Assembly (NCBI RefSeq): GCF_016598615.1
Contig: NZ_CP066831.1
Location: 4,650,001 to 4,714,000, forward strand
Source: Streptomyces liliifuscus
Lineage (GTDB): Bacteria > Actinomycetota > Actinomycetes > Streptomycetales > Streptomycetaceae
Length of the DNA: 64,000 nucleotides
Direction of reading: 5' to 3'
A model generated the notes under the pieces. That model was not told where the DNA came from and made no database searches. It was given only the letters and a program-made list of their open reading frames with translations. The translations under genes were made by a program, and so were the position numbers. Positions within the stretch are counted from its first letter, which is position 1. Every line of letters starts with the position of its first letter. Positions 40,324 to 48,972 of the stretch are shown in pieces.

Positions 40324-43086
40324 TCAGGGCTTCAGGACCAGCGTGTCCGACGTTTTCGCGTCGACCGCCCGCTCCTTGAAGGCCCAGGGCAGCAGCTCGC
40401 CCTTGACCCATTTGCCGGTCTGGTCGATGTAGTGGGCGCTGTAGGCGTGCCCGGAGGCACCGGTGAGGTTGATCCACTTCGACTTGTCGAAGTCCTCCAG
40501 GTTCACCACCATGCGCATCGACGGCACCCAGACCACGGAGTAGCCGCCCGCGGCGTTCCAGCCGGTGGCGTTCACCGCCGCCTCGCCGCCGCCCATGTTG
40601 TACGGGCCACGGTTGAGCATGTACTGGAGGAAGCCGGGGCCCTCGATGCCCAGGGTCTGGTTCTTGAGGTAGAGCCGGTGCAGCCGGCCCCAGTTCCAGC
40701 TGTCGATGTCCTTGCCGAGCTTGGCGGTGAGCTCCCAGCGGGCGTCCGTGAGGGCCCGCTTGAAGAGCTCGTCGCGGGTGTCGACGGCCTTGTCGGTGCG
40801 CGTCTTCGGCGCCGACCACCAGGCGTTGTCCTCGTCGTCGAGAATCTTGCGCACCACCTCGAACCAGCGGTCGCCGCCGTCCGGCTGCGCGCTGTCGGCG
40901 TCGCGCTGCCCGCACTCGCGCACCCGCCGGTCCTCGTCGGCCGGTCCGGTGGAGTCGATCGGCTCGACGTTCAGGCACTGGCCCTCGACCCGCAGCTCCT
41001 TGGGCAGCTTGTTGCCGAAGGCGAGCTTGAGGATGTTGCGCCAGGTCGCGTTGAAGTACGCCGCCGCGGCCGAGTCGGCGTCCTGGGTGTAGTTCCAGCC
41101 CTCCAGGAGCTTCTGCGCCTCGCGGACGTCCTTGTCCGCCACGTCGATCTTGAGCAGCTTGGGCACCAGGAGCTTGGCGATCTCACTGCTGTTGTCGAGC
41201 TGCATCTGGCGCATGTCGTCGGTCGAGATCTTGCCGCCGCCCTTGATCTTCGACTCGATGAGATCGGCGATCCGCTGGCTGCGCGTTCCGTAGCCCCAGT
41301 CCGTGGTGAGCGTGTAGGGGTACTTGTCCTTGTCGACGACGGCCTGGTTGGCGGTCACGATGTAGCCGCGGTCCGGGTTGTACTCGTAGGGCAGCTCGGC
41401 CTGCTTGATGTAACCGGTCCAGCGGTACTTGGAGTCCCAGCCGGGCGAGGGGAGCGAGCCGTCGCCCTCACCGCGGATCGGGATCCTGCCGGGCAGCTGG
41501 TAGCCGATGTTGTCGTCGGTGTCCGCGTAGATCAGGTTCTGCGAGGGCACGTCGAACAGGGCGGCCGCCTTGCGGAACTCCGTCCAGTCGGTGGCCTTGT
41601 TCATCGCGAACACGGCGTCCATCGAGTTGCCCGGGTCCAGGGCGGTCCAGCGCAGGGAGATGCCGTAGCCGTCACCGCGGTCGGGTGCCGCGCTGTCGAC
41701 GGTGGCCTTCTTGCCGACCTTCACGAGTTCGTCGTTGCGGTCGGACAGCAGCGGTCCGTTGTTGGTCTCCCGCACGACGATGGTCTTGGAGTCACCGCCC
41801 GCGACGTTGATCTTCTCCTCGCGGGTGGTGAAGGCCTTCACCTTGTCGTCGTACTCGTAGCCCTTCCCGGTGAGCTTCTCCAGGTAGAGGTCGGTGACGT
41901 CGGCACCGGAGTTGGTCATGCCCCAGGCGATGGACTGGTTGTGGCCGATGACCACGCCCGGCATGCCCGCGAAGGTGTACCCGGAGACGTCGTACTGGCA
42001 CTTCTCGGAGACGCTCCTGCAGTGCAGGCCCATCTGGTACCAGACGGACGGCAGCGAGGGCGACAGGTGCGGGTCGTTGGCGAGCAGCGGCTTGCCGGTG
42101 ATGGTGTGGGTGCCCTTGACGACCCACGAGTTCGAACCGATGCCGTTGCCGTTCACGCCGACGGCCTCAGGGACGTCGTCGAGCACCTTGTAGAGGCCCG
42201 ACAGCTGGCCCTGCAGCCCGGAGGGGGCCTCCGCGTTGTTAGCGAGCCCGGTTCCCGCCGAGGACTGCGTACCGCCGGTACCCGTGCCGGTGTCGCCGCC
42301 CTGCCGGTACTCCCCGGTGGCGCTGTCGTACTGACCCTCCTGCACGATCGGCTTGTTCCGGTCGTACGGGTACTGCGGGTACAGGTCGGCGATCTGCTGG
42401 GGACCCAGGCGGCTGGTCATCAGGGAGCGGTCGATCTCCTCCTGCATGTTGCCGCGCAGGTCCCAGGCCATCGCCTTGAGCCAGGCCACCGAGTCGACCG
42501 GGGTCCACTCCTTTGGCTTGTAGTCGTTGGCGAAGCCGAGGGCCGCGTACTCCAGCGAGATGTCCTCGCCGTCCTTGCCCTTCAGGTACGCGTTGACCCC
42601 CTTGGCGTATGCCTGCAGGTACTTCTTCGTCTCCGCGGAGAGCTTGGTCTCGTACTCCTTCTTCGCCACCCGGTCCCAGCCGAGCGTGCGCAGGAACTCG
42701 TCCTCGTCGACCTGGCTCTCGCCGAACATCTCGGAGAGCCTGCCGGCCGTCATATGACGGCGTACGTCCATCTCGTAGAACCGGTCCTGCGCCTGGACGT
42801 AGCCCTGCGCCATGAACAGGTCCGCGTCGGTCGAGGCGTAGATCTGCGGGATCCCGTAGCCGTCGCGCTTGACGTCCACGGGGCCCGACAGGCCGTCGAG
42901 CGTGATGGAACCCTTGGTCTGGGGGAAGGAGGCACGGACGGTGCTGATGCTCCAGAACGACCCGTAGGCGATGCCGCCGACAATGGCCAGAACCAGGACG
43001 ATCAGGATCAGACGGGCTCTGCGCCCCTTCTTCCTGCCGGACTTGCCGGGCTTTTGACCGGAAGATGCGGTGGTGTTGGGGGGCAT
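40324..43086 (-). CDS. penicillin acylase family protein (N-terminal nucleophile hydrolase)
   Basis: A 920-aa membrane-anchored amidase. A Lys/Arg-rich cytoplasmic start precedes a helix at about 28-47. The alpha part begins VKRDGYGIPQIYASTDADLFMAQGYVQAQDR, and autocatalytic cleavage is expected before Ser318 (GIG|SNSWVV), the nucleophile of the beta chain. WGMTNSGADVTDLYLE, the catalytic Asn region and NQTLGIEGPGFLQYMLNRGPY follow. Family members cleave penicillins, acyl-homoserine lactones or lipopeptides; the substrate here is unknown. ATG 43086 has AAGGA 6 nt upstream. It ends at a bidirectional terminator. Confidence 0.92.
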   Translation of the reverse strand: MPPNTTASSGQKPGKSGRKKGRRARLILIVLVLAIVGGIAYGSFWSISTVRASFPQTKGSITLDGLSGPVDVKRDGYGIPQIYASTDADLFMAQGYVQAQDRFYEMDVRRHMTAGRLSEMFGESQVDEDEFLRTLGWDRVAKKEYETKLSAETKKYLQAYAKGVNAYLKGKDGEDISLEYAALGFANDYKPKEWTPVDSVAWLKAMAWDLRGNMQEEIDRSLMTSRLGPQQIADLYPQYPYDRNKPIVQEGQYDSATGEYRQGGDTGTGTGGTQSSAGTGLANNAEAPSGLQGQLSGLYKVLDDVPEAVGVNGNGIGSNSWVVKGTHTITGKPLLANDPHLSPSLPSVWYQMGLHCRSVSEKCQYDVSGYTFAGMPGVVIGHNQSIAWGMTNSGADVTDLYLEKLTGKGYEYDDKVKAFTTREEKINVAGGDSKTIVVRETNNGPLLSDRNDELVKVGKKATVDSAAPDRGDGYGISLRWTALDPGNSMDAVFAMNKATDWTEFRKAAALFDVPSQNLIYADTDDNIGYQLPGRIPIRGEGDGSLPSPGWDSKYRWTGYIKQAELPYEYNPDRGYIVTANQAVVDKDKYPYTLTTDWGYGTRSQRIADLIESKIKGGGKISTDDMRQMQLDNSSEIAKLLVPKLLKIDVADKDVREAQKLLEGWNYTQDADSAAAAYFNATWRNILKLAFGNKLPKELRVEGQCLNVEPIDSTGPADEDRRVRECGQRDADSAQPDGGDRWFEVVRKILDDEDNAWWSAPKTRTDKAVDTRDELFKRALTDARWELTAKLGKDIDSWNWGRLHRLYLKNQTLGIEGPGFLQYMLNRGPYNMGGGEAAVNATGWNAAGGYSVVWVPSMRMVVNLEDFDKSKWINLTGASGHAYSAHYIDQTGKWVKGELLPWAFKERAVDAKTSDTLVLKP

Positions 43087-43315
43087 CGCTGTCCTTGCTG
43101 TCCTCACGCGAGCGGCAGGCGGGCTTGTCCATTTGACTGAGCGCTGGAGCAACCATAGGCGCAGGGCCAACTCGGGCTTGACGCGGAGTCGGGAACCCGG
43201 GCGGACGGGAGTTCGATCTTGCCTTGCCGAGTGTCAAGAAAGCGTCAAGAGTTAGGTAAGGTAACGAAGTAGTTGAACCATCGAGCCGGCTGAACCGGCC
43301 ACGGTTGTACCGAAC

Positions 43316-43360
43316 CAGGTGATCCAACCGATCGAAGCGGTCCAACTGGTCAAAGTGATC
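43316..43360 (+). repeat. five 9-bp degenerate tandem repeats upstream of the antiporter
   Basis: CAGGTGATC, CAACCGATC, GAAGCGGTC, CAACTGGTC and AAAGTGATC follow one another without gaps (consensus CAANYGRTC). They lie in the 304-nt gap between divergent genes, 30 nt before the proposed CTG start. Two GTCAAGA copies near 43230 and a GCCGG/CCGGC hairpin near 43285 are the only other structure seen there. Confidence 0.6.
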
Positions 43361-43390
43361 CACTCGGAACGGCGAGAAGGGAAACAGCCG

Positions 43391-44899
43391 CTGACTGTCC
43401 ACCACCTCAACCAGCTCCTGCTCGTTTGCTCGCTCGTTCTGCTCGTCGCGGTGGCAGCGGTTCGGATCTCGTCGCGCAGCGGGCTCCCCAGCCTGCTCGT
43501 GTACCTGGGCATCGGCGTCGCCATGGGCCAGGACGGCATCGGCGACATCCACTTCGACAACGCCGAACTGACCCAGGTCATCGGGTACGCGGCCCTGGTC
43601 GTGATCCTGGCCGAGGGCGGCCTCGGCACGAAGTGGAAGGAGATCAAACCGGGGCTGCCGGCTGCCTCCTCACTGGCGCTGGTCGGCGTCTCGGTGAGCG
43701 TCGGCATCACCGCGACAGCGGCCCACTACTTGATCGGGCTGGAGTGGCGGCAGGCGTTCATCATCGGCGCGGTGGTGTCCTCGACGGACGCGGCGGCGGT
43801 CTTCTCCGTGCTGCGGAAAGTGCCCCTCCCCGCGCGCGTGACGGGCATTCTGGAGGCCGAGTCGGGCTTCAACGACGCCCCGGTGGTCATCCTCGTCGTC
43901 TCGTTCTCGATGGCAGGACCGGTGGAGCACTGGTACCACCTGCTCGGCGAGATAGCGCTGGAGCTGTCCATCGGAGCGGCCATCGGTCTCGCGGTGGGCT
44001 TCCTGGGGGCGTACGGGCTGCGGCATGTGGCGCTGCCCGCCTCCGGCCTCTACCCGATCGCGGTGATGGCGATCGCGGTCACGGCGTACGCGGCCGGGGC
44101 GCTGGCCCACGGCAGCGGCTTCCTCGCGGTCTATCTGGCGTCGATGGTGCTGGGCAACGCGAAGCTGCCGCACTGGCCCGCCACACGCGGCTTCGCCGAC
44201 GGGCTCGGCTGGATCGCCCAGATCGGCATGTTCGTACTGCTCGGGCTGCTGGTCACACCGCACGAGATGGGCGACGACATCTGGCCCGCGCTCGTCATCG
44301 GGCTGGTGCTGACCATGGTGGCGCGGCCGCTGAGCGTCGTGGTGGCGCTGGCGCCCTTCCGCATGCGCTGGCAGGAGCAGGCCCTGATGTCGTGGGCCGG
44401 GCTGCGCGGCGCGGTGCCCATCATCCTGGCGACGATCCCGATGGTGAGCGGCGTCGAGGAAAGCCGTCGCATCTTCAACATCGTCTTCGTACTTGTCGTC
44501 GTCTACACCCTCGTCCAGGGGCCCACGCTCCCCTGGGTGGCGCGGAAACTGGGCGTGTCCAAGGCCCCCTCGGAGACCGCCGACCTGGGGATCGAATCGG
44601 CACCCCTGGAGCGGCTGCGCGGACATCTGCTGTCCGTCGCGATCCCGGAGGGGTCGAAGATGCACGGCGTCGAGATCAACGAGCTGCGGCTGCCCGCGGG
44701 TGCCGCCGTCACGCTGGTCGTCCGCGGTGGAGAATCGTTCGTTCCGCTTCCCACGACCGTGCTGCGGCGCGGCGACGAGCTGCTCGTGGTGGCCACCGAT
44801 CCCGTCCGGGACGCGGCCGAACAGCGGCTGCGCGCGGTCGGGCAGGGGGGCAAGCTGGCGGGGTGGCTGGGGACGGGTGGGAACGGGAGCGAGGACTGA
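43391..44899 (+). CDS. potassium/proton antiporter, NhaP2/CvrA type with C-terminal RCK-C domain
   Basis: A 502-aa cation/proton antiporter of the CPA1 type. About twelve helices include the ion-binding regions VVSSTDAAAVFSVLRKVPLPARV and LEAESGFNDAPVVILV, and SWAGLRGAVPIILATIPMV. After the membrane domain comes an RCK_C/TrkA_C domain (VAIPEGSKMHGVEINELRLPAGAAVTLVVR) that would sense a ligand such as a nucleotide. I propose CTG 43391 (LTVHHLNQLLL) because GAAGGGA lies upstream and the sequence becomes protein-like there; GTG 43355 and GTG 43319 are in-frame alternatives that would translate the 9-bp repeats. Confidence 0.87.
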   Translation: MTVHHLNQLLLVCSLVLLVAVAAVRISSRSGLPSLLVYLGIGVAMGQDGIGDIHFDNAELTQVIGYAALVVILAEGGLGTKWKEIKPGLPAASSLALVGVSVSVGITATAAHYLIGLEWRQAFIIGAVVSSTDAAAVFSVLRKVPLPARVTGILEAESGFNDAPVVILVVSFSMAGPVEHWYHLLGEIALELSIGAAIGLAVGFLGAYGLRHVALPASGLYPIAVMAIAVTAYAAGALAHGSGFLAVYLASMVLGNAKLPHWPATRGFADGLGWIAQIGMFVLLGLLVTPHEMGDDIWPALVIGLVLTMVARPLSVVVALAPFRMRWQEQALMSWAGLRGAVPIILATIPMVSGVEESRRIFNIVFVLVVVYTLVQGPTLPWVARKLGVSKAPSETADLGIESAPLERLRGHLLSVAIPEGSKMHGVEINELRLPAGAAVTLVVRGGESFVPLPTTVLRRGDELLVVATDPVRDAAEQRLRAVGQGGKLAGWLGTGGNGSED

Positions 44900-45039
44900 G
44901 CCTCGGCTCCTTGGCTCTCCGACTGCTCGGCTCCTTGCGCTTTGGGTGCCTGGCTTTCGGGCTCCTCGGCTCGGTGAGTATTCACAGGCGTCGGCCAGAA
45001 GAGTGCTGGGTTTCACAGGGGTGGAGTCGCTTGGGCCTG

Positions 45040-45086
45040 TATCATCAAGGCGCATCTTGATCTAACCAACTCTGCCTGACGCAGAG
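45040..45086 (+). promoter_or_regulatory. promoter region of the MFS gene with inverted repeat and hairpin
   Basis: The 328-nt gap 44900-45227 has TATCAT (45040-45045) as a possible -10 box, overlapped by the inverted repeat ATCAAG-GCGCAT-CTTGAT (45044-45061) and followed by the hairpin CTCTGC-CTGAC-GCAGAG (45070-45086). That would give a long 5' leader of about 175 nt. Nothing else is recognised in the gap. Confidence 0.4.
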
Positions 45087-45227
45087 CTGGCGCGACCGTA
45101 TGGCGGCCGCGGTGCCCTCTCCGGCGGGCGGCCCGGCATCTACCGCAGTTCCGCGCAAGAGGACAGCTCTCGGCGCCTCCAGCCCCGCAGAAAGGGCGCG
45201 CTACCAGGCGGCAGAAAGGCACGGGCC

Positions 45228-46517
45228 GTGGCATCCACGGTCACCCCGGAGTCCCCCGGGACTCCTGTCTCCTCCCGCCCGGGATACGGACAACTGCTGC
45301 GTACGCGCGGCGCGTGGACGTTCCTGCTTCCCGGCTTCGCCGCGCGGCAGCCGTTCGCGATGCTGACCATCTCCATCGTGCTGCTCGTCCAGCACACCAC
45401 CGGCTCGTACGGGGCCGCCGGCGCCGTCGCCGCCGTGACCGGTGTCTCCCTGGCACTGTTCGCGCCCTTCACCGGCCGCCTCGCCGACCGTCACGGCCAG
45501 CGGGCCGTCCTGCTGCCCGGCGTCCTCGTCCACACGCTGGCGGGACTCTCCCTGACCGCGCTGGCACTCTCGGACGCGCCTCTGTGGGCACTCTTCGTGG
45601 CCGCCGTGCCGACGGGTGCCTCGGTGCCGCAGATCGGGCCCATGGTGCGGGCCCGCTGGGGCGTCAAGCTCCAGGACTCGCCGCTGATGACGACCGCGGC
45701 GGCCTTCGAGTCCGTCACCGACGAGCTCACCTTCGTGTTCGGGCCGCTGCTCGCCACCGCGCTGTGCACCGCCATTGATCCGGCCGCCGGCCTGCTCACG
45801 GAGGCCGCGCTGACCCTGGTCGGCGGTCTGCTGTTCGCCGCCCAGCGCGGCACCCAGCCGGCCGTGGGCCTCAAGGGGCACGCGCGCGTGAAGCACGCCT
45901 CCGCGCTGTCCGTCCCCGGCGTGCGTGTGCTGATCGTGGCCTTCCTCGGCATCGGCGCCGTGTTCGGCGGCATGCAGGTCTCGCTCGCCGCGTTCAGCGA
46001 GTCCATCGGCGAGCCCGGTCTGAACGGTGTCCTGTACGGGACCTTCGCCGCGGGCAACATGCTCTCCGGCGTCGTCTGCGGCGCGATCGCCTGGAAGGTC
46101 GCCCCGCGCCGCCGCCTCGTCGTCGCGTACGCCGCCCTGGGGCTGACCGCCTCCGGACTGTGGGCCGCCCAGTCGGTGACCGTCCTCGCGGGCATCGGCC
46201 TCCTCGTCGGTGTGTGCATCGCTCCCGCCCTGATCACCGGCTACACCCTGGTCGACGGACTCGTGCCGGCGGGCGCCCGGACCGAGGCCTTCACCTGGCT
46301 CACCGGAGCGGTCGCGCTCGGGCAGGCGGCCGCCGTGACGATCGCCGGACAGATGGAGGACCGCCTGTGGGACGGTGCCGGATTCCTCGTCCCGATGGGC
46401 GGCACGCTGCTGGCCCTGGCGACCCTCGTGACCCTGCGTTCACGGCTCTCGCCCCGGGTCGTGAGCCGGACCGTCGCACGTGGCGTGGGTCACCGAGAGC
46501 CGGTGGCAGTGGACTGA
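45228..46517 (+). CDS. MFS transporter
   Basis: A 429-aa major-facilitator protein with about twelve hydrophobic helices. The loop 2-3 motif reads GRLADRHGQRAVLLPG, and the second half repeats a similar fold. There is a bias toward exporters of the small actinobacterial type (LLVQHTTGSYGAAGAVAAVTG start). GTG 45228 has AAAGG about 9 nt upstream. No regulator is adjacent. Confidence 0.88.
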   Translation: MASTVTPESPGTPVSSRPGYGQLLRTRGAWTFLLPGFAARQPFAMLTISIVLLVQHTTGSYGAAGAVAAVTGVSLALFAPFTGRLADRHGQRAVLLPGVLVHTLAGLSLTALALSDAPLWALFVAAVPTGASVPQIGPMVRARWGVKLQDSPLMTTAAAFESVTDELTFVFGPLLATALCTAIDPAAGLLTEAALTLVGGLLFAAQRGTQPAVGLKGHARVKHASALSVPGVRVLIVAFLGIGAVFGGMQVSLAAFSESIGEPGLNGVLYGTFAAGNMLSGVVCGAIAWKVAPRRRLVVAYAALGLTASGLWAAQSVTVLAGIGLLVGVCIAPALITGYTLVDGLVPAGARTEAFTWLTGAVALGQAAAVTIAGQMEDRLWDGAGFLVPMGGTLLALATLVTLRSRLSPRVVSRTVARGVGHREPVAVD

Positions 46518-46547
46518 TCCCGAGGAATACGTCACTATGGACCGTCG

Positions 46548-46574
46548 TTAGCACTCACTGAGTGAGAGTGCCAG
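46548..46574 (+). promoter_or_regulatory. CIRCE-like element (HrcA operator)
   Basis: TTAGCACTC-N9-GAGTGCCAG is an almost complete CIRCE (consensus TTAGCACTC-N9-GAGTGCTAA): the left arm is 9/9, the spacer is exactly 9 nt and the right arm is 7/9. Its right end runs into the AGGAGGAA ribosome site of the fmdB-type gene, so HrcA binding would block transcription and the repeat could also pair in the mRNA. Confidence 0.75.
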
Positions 46575-46585
46575 GAGGAAGACAA

Positions 46586-46930
46586 GTGCCGACCTACCAG
46601 TACCAGTGCACCGAGTGCGGCGAGGGCCTCGAGGCGGTGCAGAAGTTCACCGATGACGCCCTCACCGTGTGCCCGAGCTGTGACGGACGCCTGAAGAAGG
46701 TGTTCTCCGCGGTCGGCATCGTCTTCAAGGGCTCCGGCTTCTACCGCAACGACAGCCGCGGTTCGTCGTCGAGCAGCAGCCCGGCGCCGGCCACGAAGAC
46801 GTCGACCGGATCGTCCGACTCGAAGACGTCGTCCTCGTCGGACTCCTCGTCCTCTTCGGGCTCCAAGTCGTCCTCGGACTCGAAGTCGTCGTCCACGAGC
46901 TCGTCCTCCGGCAGCAGCAACGCCGCGTAA
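46586..46930 (+). CDS. FmdB-family zinc-ribbon protein with Ser-rich tail
   Basis: A 114-aa protein. The first 55 residues form the FmdB putative regulatory zinc ribbon, PTYQYQCTECGEGLE with C8/C11 and VCPSCDGRLKKVF with C29/C32, ending KGSGFYRND. The rest is a low-complexity Ser/Lys/Thr tail encoded by TCG/TCC runs. GTG 46586 has a near-perfect AGGAGGAA 6 nt upstream. A CIRCE-like box overlaps the ribosome site, which suggests heat-shock control. The biochemical role of FmdB-like ribbons is unsettled. Confidence 0.9.
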   Translation: MPTYQYQCTECGEGLEAVQKFTDDALTVCPSCDGRLKKVFSAVGIVFKGSGFYRNDSRGSSSSSSPAPATKTSTGSSDSKTSSSSDSSSSSGSKSSSDSKSSSTSSSSGSSNAA

Positions 46931-46962
46931 CGCTCTCGCGCACAACGGTTCTTCGCCCACGA

Positions 46963-46988
46963 ACCCTGTCGTCGTACGACGACAGGGT
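46963..46988. terminator. 26-nt perfect palindrome after the fmdB-type gene
   Basis: ACCCTGTCGTCGT is followed directly by its exact complement. It separates the zinc-ribbon gene from the leaderless promoter of the phosphorylase gene 24 nt further on. Confidence 0.75.
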
Positions 46989-47024
46989 CTTCGGCGTTTC
47001 CGGGCCCCGGCTAGGGTGCCGTTC

Positions 47025-47867
47025 ATGGTGAACACGGAGAACGTCGAGATCGGCGTCATCGGCGGGTCGGGCTTCTACTCCTTCCTCGACGACGTGACCG
47101 AGATACAGGTGGACACGCCGTATGGAGCGCCCAGCGACTCTCTGTTCCTCGGTGAGATCGCCGGGCGGCGGGTCGCCTTCCTTCCCCGCCACGGGCGCGG
47201 CCATCATCTGCCGCCGCACCGCATCAACTACCGCGCCAATCTGTGGGCGCTGCGGTCCGTCGGGGCGCGTCAGGTGCTCGGGCCGTGCGCGGTGGGCGGG
47301 CTGCGGCCCGAGTACGGGCCGGGGACGCTGCTCGTGCCGGACCAGTTCGTGGACCGTACGCAGTCCCGGGCGCAGTCCTACTTCGACGGGCTGCCGTTGC
47401 CCGGGGGCGACGTGCCGAACGTCGTGCACGTGTCCCTTGCCGACCCCTACTGCCCCACCGGGCGCACGGTCGCGCTGGACGCGGCGCGGGGGCGCGACTG
47501 GGAGCCTGTGGACGGCGGGACGCTGGTGGTCATTGAGGGGCCGCGGTTCTCGACCCGTGCGGAGTCGCTCTGGTATCGGGCGCAGGGGTGGTCCGTGGTG
47601 GGGATGACCGGGCATCCGGAGGCTGCGCTCGCTCGTGAACTGGAGCTTTGCTATACGTCGTTGACGCTGGTCACCGACCTCGACGCGGGGGCCGAGAGCG
47701 GGGAGGGCGTCTCGCACGACGAGGTGTTCAAGGTGTTCGCGGCGAATGTGGATCGGCTGCGGAGTGTTTTGTTCGATGCGGTGGCGGGGCTGCCTGCGAA
47801 CGCTTCGCGGGATTGCCTGTGCACGACTGCGTTGGGTGGGATGGATACGGGGGTTGCGTTGCCGTAG
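47025..47867 (+). CDS. mtnP: S-methyl-5'-thioadenosine phosphorylase
   Basis: A 280-aa purine nucleoside phosphorylase-fold enzyme that splits methylthioadenosine to adenine and methylthioribose-1-phosphate. It has the GVIGGSGFYSFLDD phosphate loop, FLPRHGRGHHLPPHRINYRANLWAL, EGPRFSTRAES and the substrate-site GMTGHPEAALARELELCY. ATG 47025 lies 7 nt after TAGGGT (47012-47017), a leaderless promoter. Some actinobacterial homologues prefer methylthioinosine or other purine nucleosides, which cannot be told apart here. Confidence 0.92.
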   Translation: MVNTENVEIGVIGGSGFYSFLDDVTEIQVDTPYGAPSDSLFLGEIAGRRVAFLPRHGRGHHLPPHRINYRANLWALRSVGARQVLGPCAVGGLRPEYGPGTLLVPDQFVDRTQSRAQSYFDGLPLPGGDVPNVVHVSLADPYCPTGRTVALDAARGRDWEPVDGGTLVVIEGPRFSTRAESLWYRAQGWSVVGMTGHPEAALARELELCYTSLTLVTDLDAGAESGEGVSHDEVFKVFAANVDRLRSVLFDAVAGLPANASRDCLCTTALGGMDTGVALP

Positions 47868-47878
47868 GTGGGTGGTGT

Positions 47879-48086
47879 GGCTCGCTGTCGCGTTGTCTCG
47901 GAGCGCGGGCCGTGCCGGTACGTCGAGCCGCTGCCGGTGCGGCTCGCTGTCGCGTTGCCTTGGAGCGCGGGCCGTGCCGGTACGTCGAGCCCGCCGCTGC
48001 CGGGTGTACTGCTGCGGTTCTTAGGGTTCTGTCTTTTGGAGGAGCCGTACGCGGCGGGCTTTCGACGTACCGGCACGGCCCGCTCC
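47879..48086. repeat. three copies of a GGAGCGCGGGCCGTGCCGGTA-type repeat
   Basis: The 421-nt gap 47868-48288 holds a tandem pair of about 51 bp (from 47879 and from 47941, 62-bp period) sharing GGCTCGCTGTCGCGTTG and GCGGGCCGTGCCGGTACGTC, plus a reversed partial copy at 48062-48086. The last could fold against either direct copy. No gene is seen. Confidence 0.7.
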
Positions 48087-48288
48087 CGTGCGTCCTTGGC
48101 TGCGGGTGCGGCATGGTCCGCTCCCCTGCTTTTTCGGGTGCGGGTGCGTTGTTCGCGGGGCGGAACTGTTCCTTCGGGTGAGGGAGTTGTCCACAACCTG
48201 GTGGTCGTCCACTGGGCTCGGTGGGATTCCGGAGGAGGGCGCAGGCTGGGGTCGCAAGCCGATCTTTCGACCACAGGTGGTGGTACCC

Positions 48289-48837
48289 GTGTCGCAGCTC
48301 TCCTCCTTTCCGCGTCCGTTGGGCACGGATGTGCCCGGCACGTGCGAGGTGCCGCATTTCGCTCCTGTGCGGGTGCGTGGTGGGCGGTATCAGGCGCGGC
48401 GGCTCGTTCGGCATCGGAGGCGGGCCCTGGCGGTCGGTCTCGCGGTGTCCGCGGTGGCGCTCGTCGCCGCGGGGCCCGGGGAGAGGGATACGGAGGCGCG
48501 CGGGGGCGGGTCGCCCCGGGGGCGTCCGGTGGCGGATGCGGGACGGGAGCGACGGGCCGTCGAGATGGTTTCGGCGCCGGTGCGGATCGCCGATGGTGCG
48601 ACCGTGCGGTTGCTCGGGCCCGGTGACCGGGTCGACGTCGTCGCGGCCGAGCAGGGTGCGGTGGGGCCGGGGGACGCTCATGTGGTTGCGCGTGGTGCGC
48701 GGGTGACGAAGGTGCCCGAGTCGCCGGACAGTGTCTCCGAGGGTGGGGCGCTCGTCGTCCTGTCCGTGCCTCGGCGGACGGCTGCGTTGCTGGCCGGGGC
48801 CGGCGCGACCTCACGGTTGGCGGTGACCCTGTGCTGA
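48289..48837 (+). CDS. SAF-domain protein (CpaB/RcpC-like)
   Basis: A 182-aa protein with one membrane helix near the N-terminus (ALAVGLAVSAVALVAAGP) and an exported SAF-like beta-clip domain (APVRIADGATVRLLGPGDRVDVVA...GALVVLSVPRRTAALLAGAG), as found in pilus-assembly CpaB/RcpC proteins. No tad/flp pilus genes are nearby, so it is an orphan. GTG 48289 has GGTGG upstream. It precedes mscL by 135 nt. Confidence 0.78.
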   Translation: MSQLSSFPRPLGTDVPGTCEVPHFAPVRVRGGRYQARRLVRHRRRALAVGLAVSAVALVAAGPGERDTEARGGGSPRGRPVADAGRERRAVEMVSAPVRIADGATVRLLGPGDRVDVVAAEQGAVGPGDAHVVARGARVTKVPESPDSVSEGGALVVLSVPRRTAALLAGAGATSRLAVTLC

Positions 48838-48972
48838 CCATGGCAAGGATGGCTGCCGTCAGGCTGTCAAGTCCCTCGTTGGAGTTACAGAATTGGACAG
48901 CGCTGCCGCGCCCTGACGTAGGTTGCGGAGCTGTTGATTCCACAGTTTTTGCGGCTGAAGAGGGGCTCCCTG

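Noticed and set aside
40270..43140. A 956-codon plus-strand frame opposite the penicillin acylase.
   Set aside because: Shadow of the acylase gene; its translation is low-complexity and starts inside a terminator.
43250..43270. DtxR/IdeR iron box (TTAGGTAAGGTAACG).
   Set aside because: Only one half matches the consensus; the other arm does not pair.
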